Of a DNA stretch of 64,000 nucleotides, positions 38,495 to 49,056 are shown in pieces. The notes beneath the pieces were generated by a model. The model did no database searches. It was not told the origin of the DNA and saw only the letters and a program-made list of their open reading frames with translations. The stretch's first letter is position 1; the number at the start of each line of letters is the position of its first letter. The stretch spans positions 182,144 through 246,143 of the forward strand of contig JAFEDK010000002.1 of the NCBI GenBank assembly GCA_018241665.1, read 5' to 3'. The translations under genes were made by a program, and so were the position numbers. This stretch comes from Pseudomonadota bacterium (GTDB lineage Bacteria; Pseudomonadota; Gammaproteobacteria; Burkholderiales; Rhodocyclaceae).

Positions 38495-40906
38495 ATGGAA
38501 AACGAGAACCGCCTGGACCAGTTGCTGCGCTGGTCCTTGATCGAGAATGCCTTTGCCCAAGGGCAGGGGGGGGCCCTGCTCAATGGCATCGCCGTGATTG
38601 GCATTGCCTGGCTGCACAAGTCGATGACCGGCGACTGGCTGGCGACCCCGTGGCTGATGGCGATGTTCGCGGTGATTGCCGTCCGGCTGGTGACGCTGCG
38701 CTGGGGCGAGCGGACCTTCGCTGAACATTCCCTGCCGTTCATGGAGCGCCTGTTCTGGATGCCGCTGGCGGCCGTCTCCCTGTCGTGGGCGCTGTTGCCG
38801 TTCCAGCTGCGGCCGGACATAGGCACCGAGGAAGTTCTGGTGCTGGCCCTCATTCATTTCGGCCTGGCCGGGCGGGCCGCGTCGGTGCTGGCGCCCGTCC
38901 TGTGGTCGGCGCGTTTCTACATCGGCTGTCTGCTGCTGCCGGGCGCCATCGTGTTCTTTGTGTTGCCGTCGCCGGGTTCAGCGATTCTCGGTGGGCTGAC
39001 GATCGGCTACCTGCTGACCATGTTGTCGGCGCACCATTGGGCCCGCCGGACCCTGCTGACGGCCCGGCGCAGCCTGATCGAGAACCAGGGGCTGTTGGGC
39101 GAGGCGCGGCACCAGCAGGAGATCGTCGAGGCCCTGAACCGGGATCTGGTCGTCGCCCGCGATGCATTGACGACGCAGAATGCGGGGCTGGAGAAGATGG
39201 TGGCCGAACGCACCGCGAAGGTTCGTCTGGCCTCGGCCGCCATCGAGAACATCGCGGCCGGTGTCATCGTTACCGACGCGGAAGGCCTGATCGTCGAGGC
39301 CAATCCGGCCTTTTGCGCGATGACCGGGATGTCGCCCGCCAGCATCGTGGGGCAGCCCATCGGGACCCTCAACCCGGCCGATCACGACCCGCTCGCCGTC
39401 GAGGCCATGTGGGGCGAATTGCGCCGCCTGGGGCACTGGAGCGGCGAGGTGTGGAGCCGCAAGGCGGACGGCGGCCTGTTCCTCGAGCGCCGCTCCATCG
39501 ACGCGGTGCGCGGTGCGGACGGCGCGGTCACGCATTATGTCTTTGCCGTCATGGACATCACCGAGTCCCAGGAGAAGGACGAGCGTATCCGCTTCCTGGC
39601 CTTCCACGATGCGCTGACGGGTTTGCCGAACCGCTTCCTCCTCGAGGATCGCCTGCGTCACGGCATCGAGATGGCGCGCCGGGACCGGGAGCAACTGGGG
39701 CTGATGTTCCTCGACCTGGATCAGTTCAAGAGCGTCAATGACAGCCTTGGCCACCAGGTCGGGGACATGCTGCTGATGGAGGTCGCCCAGCGGGTGAAGG
39801 GGCTGGTGCGTCAGTCCGACACTGTCGCGCGCCTGGGAGGCGACGAATTCGTCGTGCTGGTACGCGGCCTGCAGAACGGCCGCGTCTGCGCGATGCTGGC
39901 CCGCAAGATCATCGAGGCGATCAGCGAGCCGATCCAGGTTCTGTCTCACCGCATCAATATCGGTACGTCGATCGGCGTCGCGGTGTTTCCGGATGACGGT
40001 ACGGACGGCACGACGCTGATGAAGAACGCCGACGTGGCGATGTACGCCGCCAAGGCCGCGGGGCGGGGCGTGTACCGCTTCTTCGAGCCTGCGATGTCGG
40101 ACGCCGCCCAGTTGCGCCTGGAATTGGAGACGGCCTTGCGCCATGCGCTGGCCCATGGGGAGCTGAGCCTGCACTACCAGCCCAAGGTGGTGGCCGGTAG
40201 CGGAGAGATCGTAGGTTACGAGGCGCTGTTGCGCTGGCACAACGCGGAACGCGGTGCCATCCAGCCGTCCCAGTTCATTCCGGTCGCGGAGGATTGCGGA
40301 TTGATTGGCGAGCTGGGGCGGTGGACCCTGCGTGAGGCCTGCCGGCAGATTGCCGCTTGGCACCGTGCCGGCTACGGCTGGCAGCGGGTGGCGGTGAACA
40401 TCTCGGCCCGCCAGTTCGTCGAAGGTGATCTGGTCGGCGAGATCCTGTGTCAGGCGGAGGCGGCGGAGATCCCGCCGACGCTGCTGGAGATCGAGCTGAC
40501 CGAGAGCATGGTGATGAACCGGCCGGACGACGCGGCGCAAACCCTGCAGGCCCTGAAGGAACTGGGCGTGACGGTGGCCATCGACGATTTCGGTACCGGC
40601 TATTCCAGCCTTGCCTACCTGCGCCGCCTGCCGATCGACGTGCTGAAGATCGATCGCTCTTTCGTCGGCGAGGCCGATCTGGACGAGCATGGGGTGGCGA
40701 TCATCCACACCATCCTCGCGCTGGCCCGCACCCTCGGCCTGGCGGTGGTCGCCGAGGGGGTGGAGACGGAAAGCCAGGCGGACCTGTTGCGGCGTGGCGG
40801 TTGCGATTTCCTGCAGGGCTATCTGTTCAGCCGGCCGGTGCCCGCGGAGGTCATCGAAGAGCGCTGGCGTACTGCCGCTGCGACCACTCTGGCCTCCGCC
40901 GGCTGA
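38495..40906 (+). CDS. Membrane-bound PAS-GGDEF-EAL protein
   Basis: 803 residues. An N-terminal membrane sensor with five or six helices (about 35-180) is followed by a coiled coil (190-240), a PAS domain (about 245-365, AIENIAAGVIVTDAEG), a GGDEF domain with intact RLGGDEFVVL, and an EAL domain with YEALLRW, TESMVMN and DDFGTGYSSL. Both cyclic-di-GMP synthesis and breakdown motifs are intact, so either activity is possible. The ATG at 38495 starts just before the first conserved segment. It runs toward the convergent DmpR gene, 18 bp away. Confidence 0.9.
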   Translation: MENENRLDQLLRWSLIENAFAQGQGGALLNGIAVIGIAWLHKSMTGDWLATPWLMAMFAVIAVRLVTLRWGERTFAEHSLPFMERLFWMPLAAVSLSWALLPFQLRPDIGTEEVLVLALIHFGLAGRAASVLAPVLWSARFYIGCLLLPGAIVFFVLPSPGSAILGGLTIGYLLTMLSAHHWARRTLLTARRSLIENQGLLGEARHQQEIVEALNRDLVVARDALTTQNAGLEKMVAERTAKVRLASAAIENIAAGVIVTDAEGLIVEANPAFCAMTGMSPASIVGQPIGTLNPADHDPLAVEAMWGELRRLGHWSGEVWSRKADGGLFLERRSIDAVRGADGAVTHYVFAVMDITESQEKDERIRFLAFHDALTGLPNRFLLEDRLRHGIEMARRDREQLGLMFLDLDQFKSVNDSLGHQVGDMLLMEVAQRVKGLVRQSDTVARLGGDEFVVLVRGLQNGRVCAMLARKIIEAISEPIQVLSHRINIGTSIGVAVFPDDGTDGTTLMKNADVAMYAAKAAGRGVYRFFEPAMSDAAQLRLELETALRHALAHGELSLHYQPKVVAGSGEIVGYEALLRWHNAERGAIQPSQFIPVAEDCGLIGELGRWTLREACRQIAAWHRAGYGWQRVAVNISARQFVEGDLVGEILCQAEAAEIPPTLLEIELTESMVMNRPDDAAQTLQALKELGVTVAIDDFGTGYSSLAYLRRLPIDVLKIDRSFVGEADLDEHGVAIIHTILALARTLGLAVVAEGVETESQADLLRRGGCDFLQGYLFSRPVPAEVIEERWRTAAATTLASAG

Positions 40907-40924
40907 GTGCGGCCGGCCGGTGTC

Positions 40925-42604
<1,680 letters not shown>

Positions 42605-42750
42605 GATGTCTCCTCCAGCGTCTTCCGCCGCTTGATAGGAATAGTGATGGCCGGCGTGTCGCCGGGCGGCGGGAAGACAGGGCCTTATACCACGTGCCCG
42701 ATGTGGGGCTGCGGACGCTCTGCACGGCGGAGCGTCGATTCCTCATCAGC

Positions 42751-42779
42751 TTGCGTTATAAGAATATTGGCGATAATAA
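42751..42779 (+). promoter_or_regulatory. Candidate sigma70 promoter for the ferredoxin gene
   Basis: TTGCGT (42751-42756), 17-bp spacer, TAATAA (42774-42779). The ATCTCGAGA motif follows directly, where RNA polymerase would start transcription. Confidence 0.5.
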
Positions 42780-42785
42780 TACAGA

Positions 42786-42794
42786 ATCTCGAGA
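42786..42794 (+). promoter_or_regulatory. ATCTCGAGA operator copy 1 (ferredoxin gene)
   Basis: ATCTCGAGA followed by AAAA, just downstream of the candidate -10. A weak second arm (GTCGATT at 42809-42815) lies about where the inverted arm is in copies 3 and 4. See the copies at 47333, 52265 and 58473. Confidence 0.55.
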
Positions 42795-42863
42795 AAAATG
42801 AAGCCGGGTCGATTCGCCAGCAAGAGCGAGCAATCCGGATCGACGATACGCCAGGAGGAGACC

Positions 42864-43241
42864 ATGGCCCAGAAGTACCTGATCCATATCGGAAACAGCG
42901 GTGAGGACTACACCTGCGATGCCGAACTGAACCTGTTGCGCGGCATGGAAGTGCTGGGGCGGCGGGGCATTCCCGTCGGCTGCCGCGGCGGCGGCTGTGG
43001 CGTATGCAAGGTGGCGATCCACTCCGGCAGCTACGAAGCCCGCAAGATGAGCCGTGACTGCGTGAGCGCGGAGGAGGAGGCCAGCGGCGTGGTGCTGGCC
43101 TGCCGGGTTTTCCCCCGCGGGGAAATGTCCCTGACCGTGGTTGGCAAGATGGTCAAGGCGCTGGAGCGGGGGATGGAGAAGCAGACGGGGGCGCCCGTGG
43201 ACGCCCCCGCTGTGCAGTTGCCGGCCAGGCCGGCAAACTAG
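42864..43241 (+). CDS. dmpQ: [2Fe-2S] ferredoxin of phenol/xylene type (DmpQ/XylT-like)
   Basis: 125 residues; ligands Cys40, Cys45, Cys48 and Cys80 in GCRGGGCGVCK and LACRVF give a chloroplast-type [2Fe-2S] centre. The KMSRDCVSAEEE segment is typical of XylT/DmpQ, which reduce and reactivate oxidised catechol 2,3-dioxygenase. ATG 42864 has AGGAGGAG upstream. In most dmp clusters this gene directly precedes dmpB; here it sits beside dmpR, 9.5 kb from dmpB. The C-terminal 30 residues (EKQTGAPVDAPAVQL) form an unusual extension. Confidence 0.85.
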   Translation: MAQKYLIHIGNSGEDYTCDAELNLLRGMEVLGRRGIPVGCRGGGCGVCKVAIHSGSYEARKMSRDCVSAEEEASGVVLACRVFPRGEMSLTVVGKMVKALERGMEKQTGAPVDAPAVQLPARPAN

Positions 43242-43251
43242 AGCACGGAAC

Positions 43252-44247
43252 TCAGAACGGCTGCGGCCGCGGCGTGTTGTCCACGGACGGCGGCAGGATG
43301 GGCAGCTTGAACGAGGGCTGCTGGCCGGTGAGGGTCTTCAGGAAGGCGACGATCTTCGCATTTTCGTCGGCGCTGAACTTGCGGCCCAACTGGAGCCGGC
43401 CCATGGTGTCCACCGCTTCGCCGAGGGTTGCCGCACCGCCGTCGTGGAAGTACGGATAGGTGAGCTCCACGTTGCGCAGCGTGGGCACCTTGAACAGGAA
43501 GCGGTCGGCCTCCTTGCCGGTCACCGCGATGCGCCCTTCGGCCGGGCTGTTTGCCTTGTAGGCTTCCACTACCCCCATCTTCTGGAAGGAATTGCCACCG
43601 ACGGCAGGGCCGTTGTGGCAGGCCACGCAGCCGCTGTCCTTGAACAGCTTGTAGCCGGCCAGCTCTTCCGCATTGAGCGCCTTTTTGTTGCCCTTCAGCC
43701 ACTGGTCGAAGCGGGAGTCGGGCGTGACCAGCGTCTCTTCGAAAGCGGCGATCGCGCCGGTGATGCGGTCCACGTTGATCTCGTCCGAACCGAAAGCCTT
43801 GCGGAAGGCCGTTACGTAGCCGGGAATGGTCTTCAGGGTGTTCACCGCCAGTTCGTGGCTGAAGGCCATCTCGCCCGGGTTGGCGATCGGACCACCGGCC
43901 TGGGCCTTCAGGTCGGCGGCGCGGCCGTCCCAGAACTGGGCCAGGTTGTAGCGGGCATTGAGCACCGTCGGGGAGTTGATCGGCCCTTTCTGCCAGCCGT
44001 GGCCGATGGAGCTCTTCAGGTTGTCGCTGCCGCCCATCGACAGGTTGTGGCAGGAGTTGCAAGAGATGGAGCCTGACTTGGACAGGCGCGGGTCGAAGAA
44101 CAGGGCCTTACCCAACTCGACGGCGGCCGGGTTGGTCACCTTCGGCGGCACGATGGGCTGGATCGGCTCTGCGGCCGGCGCGGCATGGGCGGGGCCGAAG
44201 GCGCCCAAGGCTAGGGCGACAAGTGCGGCGGTACGGCGGATGGTCAT
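43252..44247 (-). CDS. Di-heme cytochrome c peroxidase (CcpA/MauG family)
   Basis: 331 residues with a Sec signal peptide (cleaved after AHA, about residue 22). Two heme c sites are C63-x2-C66-H67 and C207-x2-C210-H211. The spacing and segments such as NSPTVLNARYNLAQFWDGRA and LRNVELTYPYFHDG are those of bacterial cytochrome c peroxidases, which detoxify hydrogen peroxide in the periplasm. It is convergent with the ferredoxin gene, 10 bp away, and divergent from the TonB receptor. A link to phenol oxidation (peroxide from uncoupled oxygenase) is inference. Confidence 0.92.
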   Translation of the reverse strand: MTIRRTAALVALALGAFGPAHAAPAAEPIQPIVPPKVTNPAAVELGKALFFDPRLSKSGSISCNSCHNLSMGGSDNLKSSIGHGWQKGPINSPTVLNARYNLAQFWDGRAADLKAQAGGPIANPGEMAFSHELAVNTLKTIPGYVTAFRKAFGSDEINVDRITGAIAAFEETLVTPDSRFDQWLKGNKKALNAEELAGYKLFKDSGCVACHNGPAVGGNSFQKMGVVEAYKANSPAEGRIAVTGKEADRFLFKVPTLRNVELTYPYFHDGGAATLGEAVDTMGRLQLGRKFSADENAKIVAFLKTLTGQQPSFKLPILPPSVDNTPRPQPF

Positions 44248-44660
44248 CAGGGACTCCTTGCAAGTGGGGAAAGTGGATGGTCGCTGTCTGCAGGACTGTG
44301 GTGCCCCGGGCGACTCGGACCGGATGTTCCGTGAAAAGGTTTAAGAAATCCTTAAGGAATATGCGTTTAGGGATTTTGTATGTCAAATGCCTATTTTGGG
44401 TCTCGCGTCAGGTGTGATCCGGGAGCGGTGGGGTGAGCGGAAACGGTGCTCGGCTGATGACGTTGTGTTGCGGTGCAAGCACCCGCTGAAAAAGACGCCG
44501 GCATTCCCGCCAGCCTTGGCTGGCGCGGAGCACGGTCATTACGCTGAAAGATCATCCGCTTGGCATTGGTCGCCGGCTCGCCTGGCCGGATGTGACCGGT
44601 CCGATTTCATTGGCATGATTGCTGCCACGGCATGCGCTTTCCAATCAGGAGGTGATGCCG
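44248..44660. other. 413-bp divergent region between peroxidase and TonB receptor
   Basis: No gene is seen. It contains TTAAG-N5-CTTAA at 44341-44355 (94 bp upstream of the peroxidase start, a possible operator), a GC-rich palindrome CGCCAGCCTTGGCTGGCG at 44508-44525, and the receptor's AGGAGG at 44647-44652. No Fur-like box was found by eye. Confidence 0.5.
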
Positions 44661-47216
44661 ATGAAACCGTCTTTCAATCATGCTCAGCCCGGGCACCAGC
44701 TGCAGACCGGGCGGTCCGCTCCACGCCTGTCCATGCTGGCGCTTGCCGTCGCCGCGGCCTTGCTGGGCAGTGCGCCCTTGCAGGCCGCCGAAGGGGGCGA
44801 TGGGAAATCCGCCGCAGAAACAACCGGCAGCGCGCTGGATACCGTCATCGTCACCGGGGTGCGTGGCGGCCGGCGGACGGTGGTCGAGAGCCCGGCGCCG
44901 ATCGATATCATCAGTGCGGACCAACTGGCGCGCAGCAGTGGCCGGGCCGAGCTGGGAGAGGCGCTGACCAAGCTGCTGCCATCCTTCAATTTCGGCTACC
45001 ACGTGGCCGGCGTGAATTCCATCGTGCGGCCGGTTTCCAACCGTGGCCTCGGGCCGGCCTATACGCTGGTGCTGGTCAATGGCAAGCGCCGCCACAACAG
45101 TGCGCTGCTGACCAACGGCGGCGGCGACAGCAGCGGCGTCAATGCGGTGGACCTGGACCTGATCCCCCTCAGTGCCGTGCATCACATCGAGGTGCTGAAG
45201 GACAGCGCGGCAGCGCAATACGGCACGGATGCGGTGGCCGGCGTGGTGAACATCGTGCTCAAGCGCAATTTTGGTGGCCACGTGGGCCTGTCCAGCGGCC
45301 GGTTGTATGAGGGCGACGGGGATCTGACGACCACCAAGGGAGAGGCGGATTTCGGGACCGAGCTGGGTACCGACGGCTTCATCCATTTCAGCGTCGACGC
45401 GCGCAAGCGCGGCCAGTCGTGGAACAACTTCCCGGCGACCAATACCGTCAATTGGTCGCCGGCTTCCAACCCGAAGAACGCCACCTGGAACCGGGACGGC
45501 GCGCACAACGGGGATCCGCAGATCGAGGCCTGGAACCTGTCCTACAACGCCGAACTGCCGGTCAATAGCGAGGTGTCCCTGTACTCCTTCGGTACTGGTG
45601 GGCAGCGCGATACGGTGGCCGGCAACAACTTCCGCCGCGCCAATGGCCTGGCGACGATCACCCAGCTGTTTCCCGACGGTTACTTCGCCCTCAACAATTC
45701 CCACGAGATCGATTTCCAGTTCGTCTTCGGTGCGAAGGGGCGGAGCAACGACTGGGAGTGGGATCTGAGCACCTCCTATGGCAAGAGCCGCAATCGGCAG
45801 TTCAGTGACCTGACCATCAACCCGTCCCTCGGCCCGGCGTCGCCGACGCGCTTCGACAACCTGGCCACCTACCAGTTTGCCCAGTGGGTGAACAACCTGG
45901 ACGTGACCCGCGCCTTCGACATCGGCCTGAAGAAGCCACTGCAGGTGTCTTTTGGCGGGGAGTTCCGTCAGGACGGCTTCGACACCTTCGCCGGCGACCC
46001 CCTCGGCTATACCAACGGCGGCTACGTCTTCAAGGCCGGCGACCAGGAGGGCGACCCCAACGTGGGCAAGCCGGCCAACGTCGGTGCCCAGGCTGCTGTG
46101 GTGCTGGCGCCGATCGACGAGGCCCGTCTCAAGCGTAACGTGGCGGCGGCCTACCTGGACCTGGGCTTCCACCCGCGGGAGAACTGGTTCGTCGATACCG
46201 CTGTGCGGGCCGAACACTATGGCGACAGCTCCGGCAACACGGTGAGCGGCAAGCTCAATTCCCGCTATGACCTCACGCCCCAGTTCGCAGTGCGCGGCAC
46301 CGTGGGCTCGGGCTTCCGCGCCCCGTCCCTGTCCCAGATCGGCTATGCGCAGACGGACAACCGCACCAATACCGATATCAACGGCAACCTGGTGCCCAGC
46401 CTGTCCAAGCTGCTGCGCAATACCTCGCCGCTGGCGCGGGAACTAGGGGCAGAAGACCTGAAGCCGGAGAAGTCCACCAACTTCGGCCTGGGCGTGACCT
46501 TCCAACCCAACCGCCAGACCAGCATCACGCTCGATGCCTACCGGGTGGACATCCGCGACCGCATCATCCGCACCGGCTACCTGTACGGCCCGGCCTTCGT
46601 GCCGCTGCTGCAGAAGTACGGCTACACCGGGAGCGAATGGGTACAGTACTTCGCCAACGCGGTGGATACCAAGACCACCGGCGTGGATCTGGTCGCGGAG
46701 ACGACGCGGGACTACGCCCGATTGGGGACGGTGCGCTGGAGCGCCGCCTTCAACTGGAACAAGACCGAGGTGGAGAGGATCAGGAACACGCCGTCGGCGA
46801 TCGCCAAGCTGGGTGTCAACCCCGGCGGCAATACGATCTGGTTCCCACGCTCGTCGGTGGGCGGGCTCACCGACGGTTATCCGCAGACCAAGTTGATTCT
46901 TGGCGCGCGCTGGTTCATCGACCGCTTCGACATCAACCTCGCCGCTACCCGCTATGACAAGCTGACCTGGTTCCGTTCCGAGAGATCGGCCCAGGACGTA
47001 AGCTTCGGCGCCAAGTGGATCACCGACCTGGATGTGAACTACGCGTTGACGAAGTCGTGGAAGCTCACCGTGGGCGCAGCCAACCTGTTCAACGTGCGTC
47101 CGGACAAGAACGGGCCCGGCGAGCCGACCACCGGGACGTCGAGCGCCGTATACGGCACCCAACCCTACGCCACCGGCGGCGGCTTCTACTACGGCAAGAT
47201 CGCCTACGATTTTTGA
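44661..47216 (+). CDS. TonB-dependent outer-membrane receptor
   Basis: 851 residues. A long N-terminal signal (about 1-47, hydrophobic LSMLALAVAAALLGSAPLQA) is followed by a TonB-box-like DTVIVTG, a plug domain (about 75-195, with RGLGPAYTLVLVNGKRRH and IEVLKDSAAAQYGTDAVAGVVNIVLK) and a beta-barrel ending in an aromatic residue (IAYDF). ATG 44661 has an ideal AGGAGG. It resembles iron-complex receptors, but the ligand is not identifiable. Its position inside the phenol cluster, just upstream of dmpK, makes an aromatic or metal ligand needed for phenol oxidation possible. Confidence 0.9.
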   Translation: MKPSFNHAQPGHQLQTGRSAPRLSMLALAVAAALLGSAPLQAAEGGDGKSAAETTGSALDTVIVTGVRGGRRTVVESPAPIDIISADQLARSSGRAELGEALTKLLPSFNFGYHVAGVNSIVRPVSNRGLGPAYTLVLVNGKRRHNSALLTNGGGDSSGVNAVDLDLIPLSAVHHIEVLKDSAAAQYGTDAVAGVVNIVLKRNFGGHVGLSSGRLYEGDGDLTTTKGEADFGTELGTDGFIHFSVDARKRGQSWNNFPATNTVNWSPASNPKNATWNRDGAHNGDPQIEAWNLSYNAELPVNSEVSLYSFGTGGQRDTVAGNNFRRANGLATITQLFPDGYFALNNSHEIDFQFVFGAKGRSNDWEWDLSTSYGKSRNRQFSDLTINPSLGPASPTRFDNLATYQFAQWVNNLDVTRAFDIGLKKPLQVSFGGEFRQDGFDTFAGDPLGYTNGGYVFKAGDQEGDPNVGKPANVGAQAAVVLAPIDEARLKRNVAAAYLDLGFHPRENWFVDTAVRAEHYGDSSGNTVSGKLNSRYDLTPQFAVRGTVGSGFRAPSLSQIGYAQTDNRTNTDINGNLVPSLSKLLRNTSPLARELGAEDLKPEKSTNFGLGVTFQPNRQTSITLDAYRVDIRDRIIRTGYLYGPAFVPLLQKYGYTGSEWVQYFANAVDTKTTGVDLVAETTRDYARLGTVRWSAAFNWNKTEVERIRNTPSAIAKLGVNPGGNTIWFPRSSVGGLTDGYPQTKLILGARWFIDRFDINLAATRYDKLTWFRSERSAQDVSFGAKWITDLDVNYALTKSWKLTVGAANLFNVRPDKNGPGEPTTGTSSAVYGTQPYATGGGFYYGKIAYDF

Positions 47217-47291
47217 GCCGGAAGAGGGCGGATCCGGCGCGGCCGGGTTCGCCTGACTGTTTCACCAGATCATCAAGCCGCACTGCAGCAT

Positions 47292-47311
47292 TTGATCAAT
47301 TGATTCATCAA
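47292..47311 (+). promoter_or_regulatory. DmpR/XylR-type upstream activating sequence
   Basis: TTGATCAATTGATTCATCAA fits the XylR/DmpR consensus TTGANCAATTGATCAA in its first 13 bases and keeps a second CATCAA half. It is centred about 108 bp upstream of the predicted start point, the usual distance for these enhancer sites. Only one clear copy is seen. Confidence 0.75.
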
Positions 47312-47312
47312 T

Positions 47313-47354
47313 AAAATCCGCTTTTTCTCGTAATCTCGAGAAAAAGCGGATTTT
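47313..47354. other. Perfect 18-bp inverted repeat containing operator copy 2
   Basis: 47313-47330 pairs perfectly with 47337-47354 (loop TAATCT). T-rich sequence GTCTTTTT follows, so it may terminate the TonB receptor transcript. Its centre carries ATCTCGAGA (47333-47341), the same motif found at three other promoters of the cluster. It lies between the activator site and the -24/-12 promoter. Confidence 0.7.
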
Positions 47355-47383
47355 GTCTTTTTGGATCAGTGAGTTGTCAGATC

Positions 47384-47399
47384 TGGTACGGGGCTTGAA
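47384..47399 (+). promoter_or_regulatory. Sigma54 (-24/-12) promoter of the phenol hydroxylase operon
   Basis: TGGTACGGGGCTTGAA: GG and GA are separated by exactly 10 bases, with TGG-ACG and TTG preserved; the -12 element has GA in place of the usual GC. Predicted start near 47410. An IHF-like match (GATCAGTGAGTTG, 47364-47376, one deviation) lies just upstream. Confidence 0.65.
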
Positions 47400-47435
47400 T
47401 AGGAGAAGCCTGTTGCAGACCAGACCGAGGACACG

Positions 47436-47702
47436 ATGATCGATCCGACCACCCCGCCGCCCGTGGATGTGAACCGCAAGTACGTACGCCTGGTGGAGCG
47501 GCGGCCCGACGGCCTGGTGGAGTTCGAGTTTTCCATTTCCGACCCCGCGCTCTTCGTCGAGATGCTGCTGCCCGAGGCGGCCTACGAGGAGTTCTGCCAG
47601 ACCAACCGGGTGATCCTCCTCGAGGGTTCCCGGCCGGAGGCGGAGGAGGACGGCGACTTCAACTGGAGTCTCCACGAGGCCACGCACCAACGCTTCAGAT
47701 GA
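47436..47702 (+). CDS. dmpK: Phenol hydroxylase assembly subunit P0
   Basis: 88-residue DmpK/PhhK-type protein, needed in the DmpKLMNOP system for assembly of active oxygenase with iron. It contains RKYVRLVERRPDGLVEFEFSISDP and the conserved ERRP..FVEFEF pattern of this family. First gene of the hydroxylase operon; ATG 47436 follows the -24/-12 promoter. Length is normal. Confidence 0.92.
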   Translation: MIDPTTPPPVDVNRKYVRLVERRPDGLVEFEFSISDPALFVEMLLPEAAYEEFCQTNRVILLEGSRPEAEEDGDFNWSLHEATHQRFR

Positions 47703-47754
47703 ACCGGCCGGGCCGAGCGCCCGGAATTTGAATAGAAGAAGGAGGAGAGACACC

Positions 47755-48753
47755 ATGCAGATGGATCTGCGCACCGTCACCATCAAGCCGCAGCGGCAGA
47801 CTTTCGACCACATCGCCCGCCGCATCGGCGCGGACAAGGCGGCGACCCGCTACCAGGAAGGCACGCTGGAAGTTCAGGCGACCCACAACTTCCACTACCG
47901 CCCGACCTGGGATCCGGACCATGAGATCTTCGATGCGTCCCGCAGCGCGATCAAGATGGCCGACTGGTACGCCTTCAAGGACCCGCGCCAGTTCTACTAC
48001 GGCGCCTACACGCTGGCCCGCGCCAAGCAGCAGGAAACCGCCGAGTCCAACTTCGACTTTGTCGAGGGCCGCGGCCTGGCCGACACTCTGCCGGCCGAGC
48101 TGACCGACACCGTGCTCAAGCTGCTGCTGCCGCTGCGCCATGCAGCCTGGGGCGGCAACATGAACGCTGCCTTCATCACCGCCTACGGCTACGGCACCGC
48201 GCTGACCCAGCCGTGCATCTTCCATTCGATGGACATGCTGGGCATCGCCCAGTACATCACCCGCGTCGGCCTGCTGCTCGGCGACGACGTGGAGGTGCTC
48301 GACACTGCCAAGCAGAGCTGGATGGAAGACAGCGCCTGGCAGGGCCTGCGTCGCTACGTGGAAGACTGTTTCGTGCTGAAGGACCCGCTGGAAGTCTTCG
48401 TCGCCCAGATGGTGGCGCTGGACGGCCTGCTGTACCCGCTGGTGTACGAAACCATCATCGACAACGTGCTCTCGTCCAAGGGCGGCACGCCGATCGCGAT
48501 GCTCACCCAGTTCATGACCGACTGGTTCGCCGAAACCAGGAAGTGGGTCGATGCCACGGTGAAGACCGCTGCCGCCGAATCCGCCGAAAACAAGACCCAG
48601 ATGGAAACCTGGATCACCCACTGGCGCGACCGCGCCGCCGCCGCGCTGATGCCGATCGCCCAGATCGCCCTCGGTGCCGAAGCCGACGCCATCACCAGCG
48701 AGGTGGTGGACCAGTTCAACGCGCGCATGGCCAAGGCCGGCGTCAGCCTCTGA
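47755..48753 (+). CDS. dmpL: Phenol hydroxylase P1, oxygenase beta subunit
   Basis: 332-residue non-catalytic subunit of the (DmpLNO)2 oxygenase. It resembles the diiron alpha subunit in fold but lacks its full ligand set. Begins QMDLRTVTIKPQRQTFDHIARRIG; contains RPTWDPDHEIFDASR and LLLPLRHAAWGGNMNAAF, family-typical. ATG 47755 is preceded by GGAGGAG; a longer in-frame start at 47728 overlaps nothing but lacks an RBS. Confidence 0.95.
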   Translation: MQMDLRTVTIKPQRQTFDHIARRIGADKAATRYQEGTLEVQATHNFHYRPTWDPDHEIFDASRSAIKMADWYAFKDPRQFYYGAYTLARAKQQETAESNFDFVEGRGLADTLPAELTDTVLKLLLPLRHAAWGGNMNAAFITAYGYGTALTQPCIFHSMDMLGIAQYITRVGLLLGDDVEVLDTAKQSWMEDSAWQGLRRYVEDCFVLKDPLEVFVAQMVALDGLLYPLVYETIIDNVLSSKGGTPIAMLTQFMTDWFAETRKWVDATVKTAAAESAENKTQMETWITHWRDRAAAALMPIAQIALGAEADAITSEVVDQFNARMAKAGVSL

Positions 48754-48764
48754 TAGGAAGCCCC

Positions 48765-49034
48765 ATGTCCAAGGTATTCATCGCGCTGCAAACCAACGAC
48801 GACACCCGCCAGATCATCCAGGCCATCCTCGCCGACAACCCCCACGCCATCTGCAACGAGCAGCCGGCGATGGTGAAGATCGACGCCGAAGGCTCGCTGG
48901 TCGTGCGCCGCTCGACCATCGAAGAACTGATCGGCCGCGACTTCGACCTGCAGGAACTGCACATCAACCTGATTTCCCTCACGGGCAACGTCGACGAGAC
49001 CGACGACGAGCTGACCCTGAGCTGGAACGCCTGA
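48765..49034 (+). CDS. dmpM: Phenol hydroxylase P2, effector/regulatory subunit
   Basis: 89-residue cofactorless effector that binds the oxygenase and tunes its activity. VFIALQTNDDTRQIIQAIL and the central ACPUTE-like AMVKIDAEGSLVV stretch are typical; it ends DELTLSWNA. ATG 48765 lies 11 bp after the dmpL stop. Confidence 0.94.
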   Translation: MSKVFIALQTNDDTRQIIQAILADNPHAICNEQPAMVKIDAEGSLVVRRSTIEELIGRDFDLQELHINLISLTGNVDETDDELTLSWNA

Positions 49035-49056
49035 ACCCCTCGAGGAGACACGCAAG

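Noticed and set aside
44341-44355. TTAAG-N5-CTTAA as an FNR site for the peroxidase gene
   Set aside because: It is a clean inverted repeat but lacks the TTGAT/ATCAA halves of the FNR consensus; kept only as an unnamed repeat.
47374-47402. Sigma70 promoter TTGTCA-N17-GAATAG before dmpK
   Set aside because: The -10 is poor, and the -24/-12 spacing together with the DmpR-type upstream site fits the known control of this operon better.
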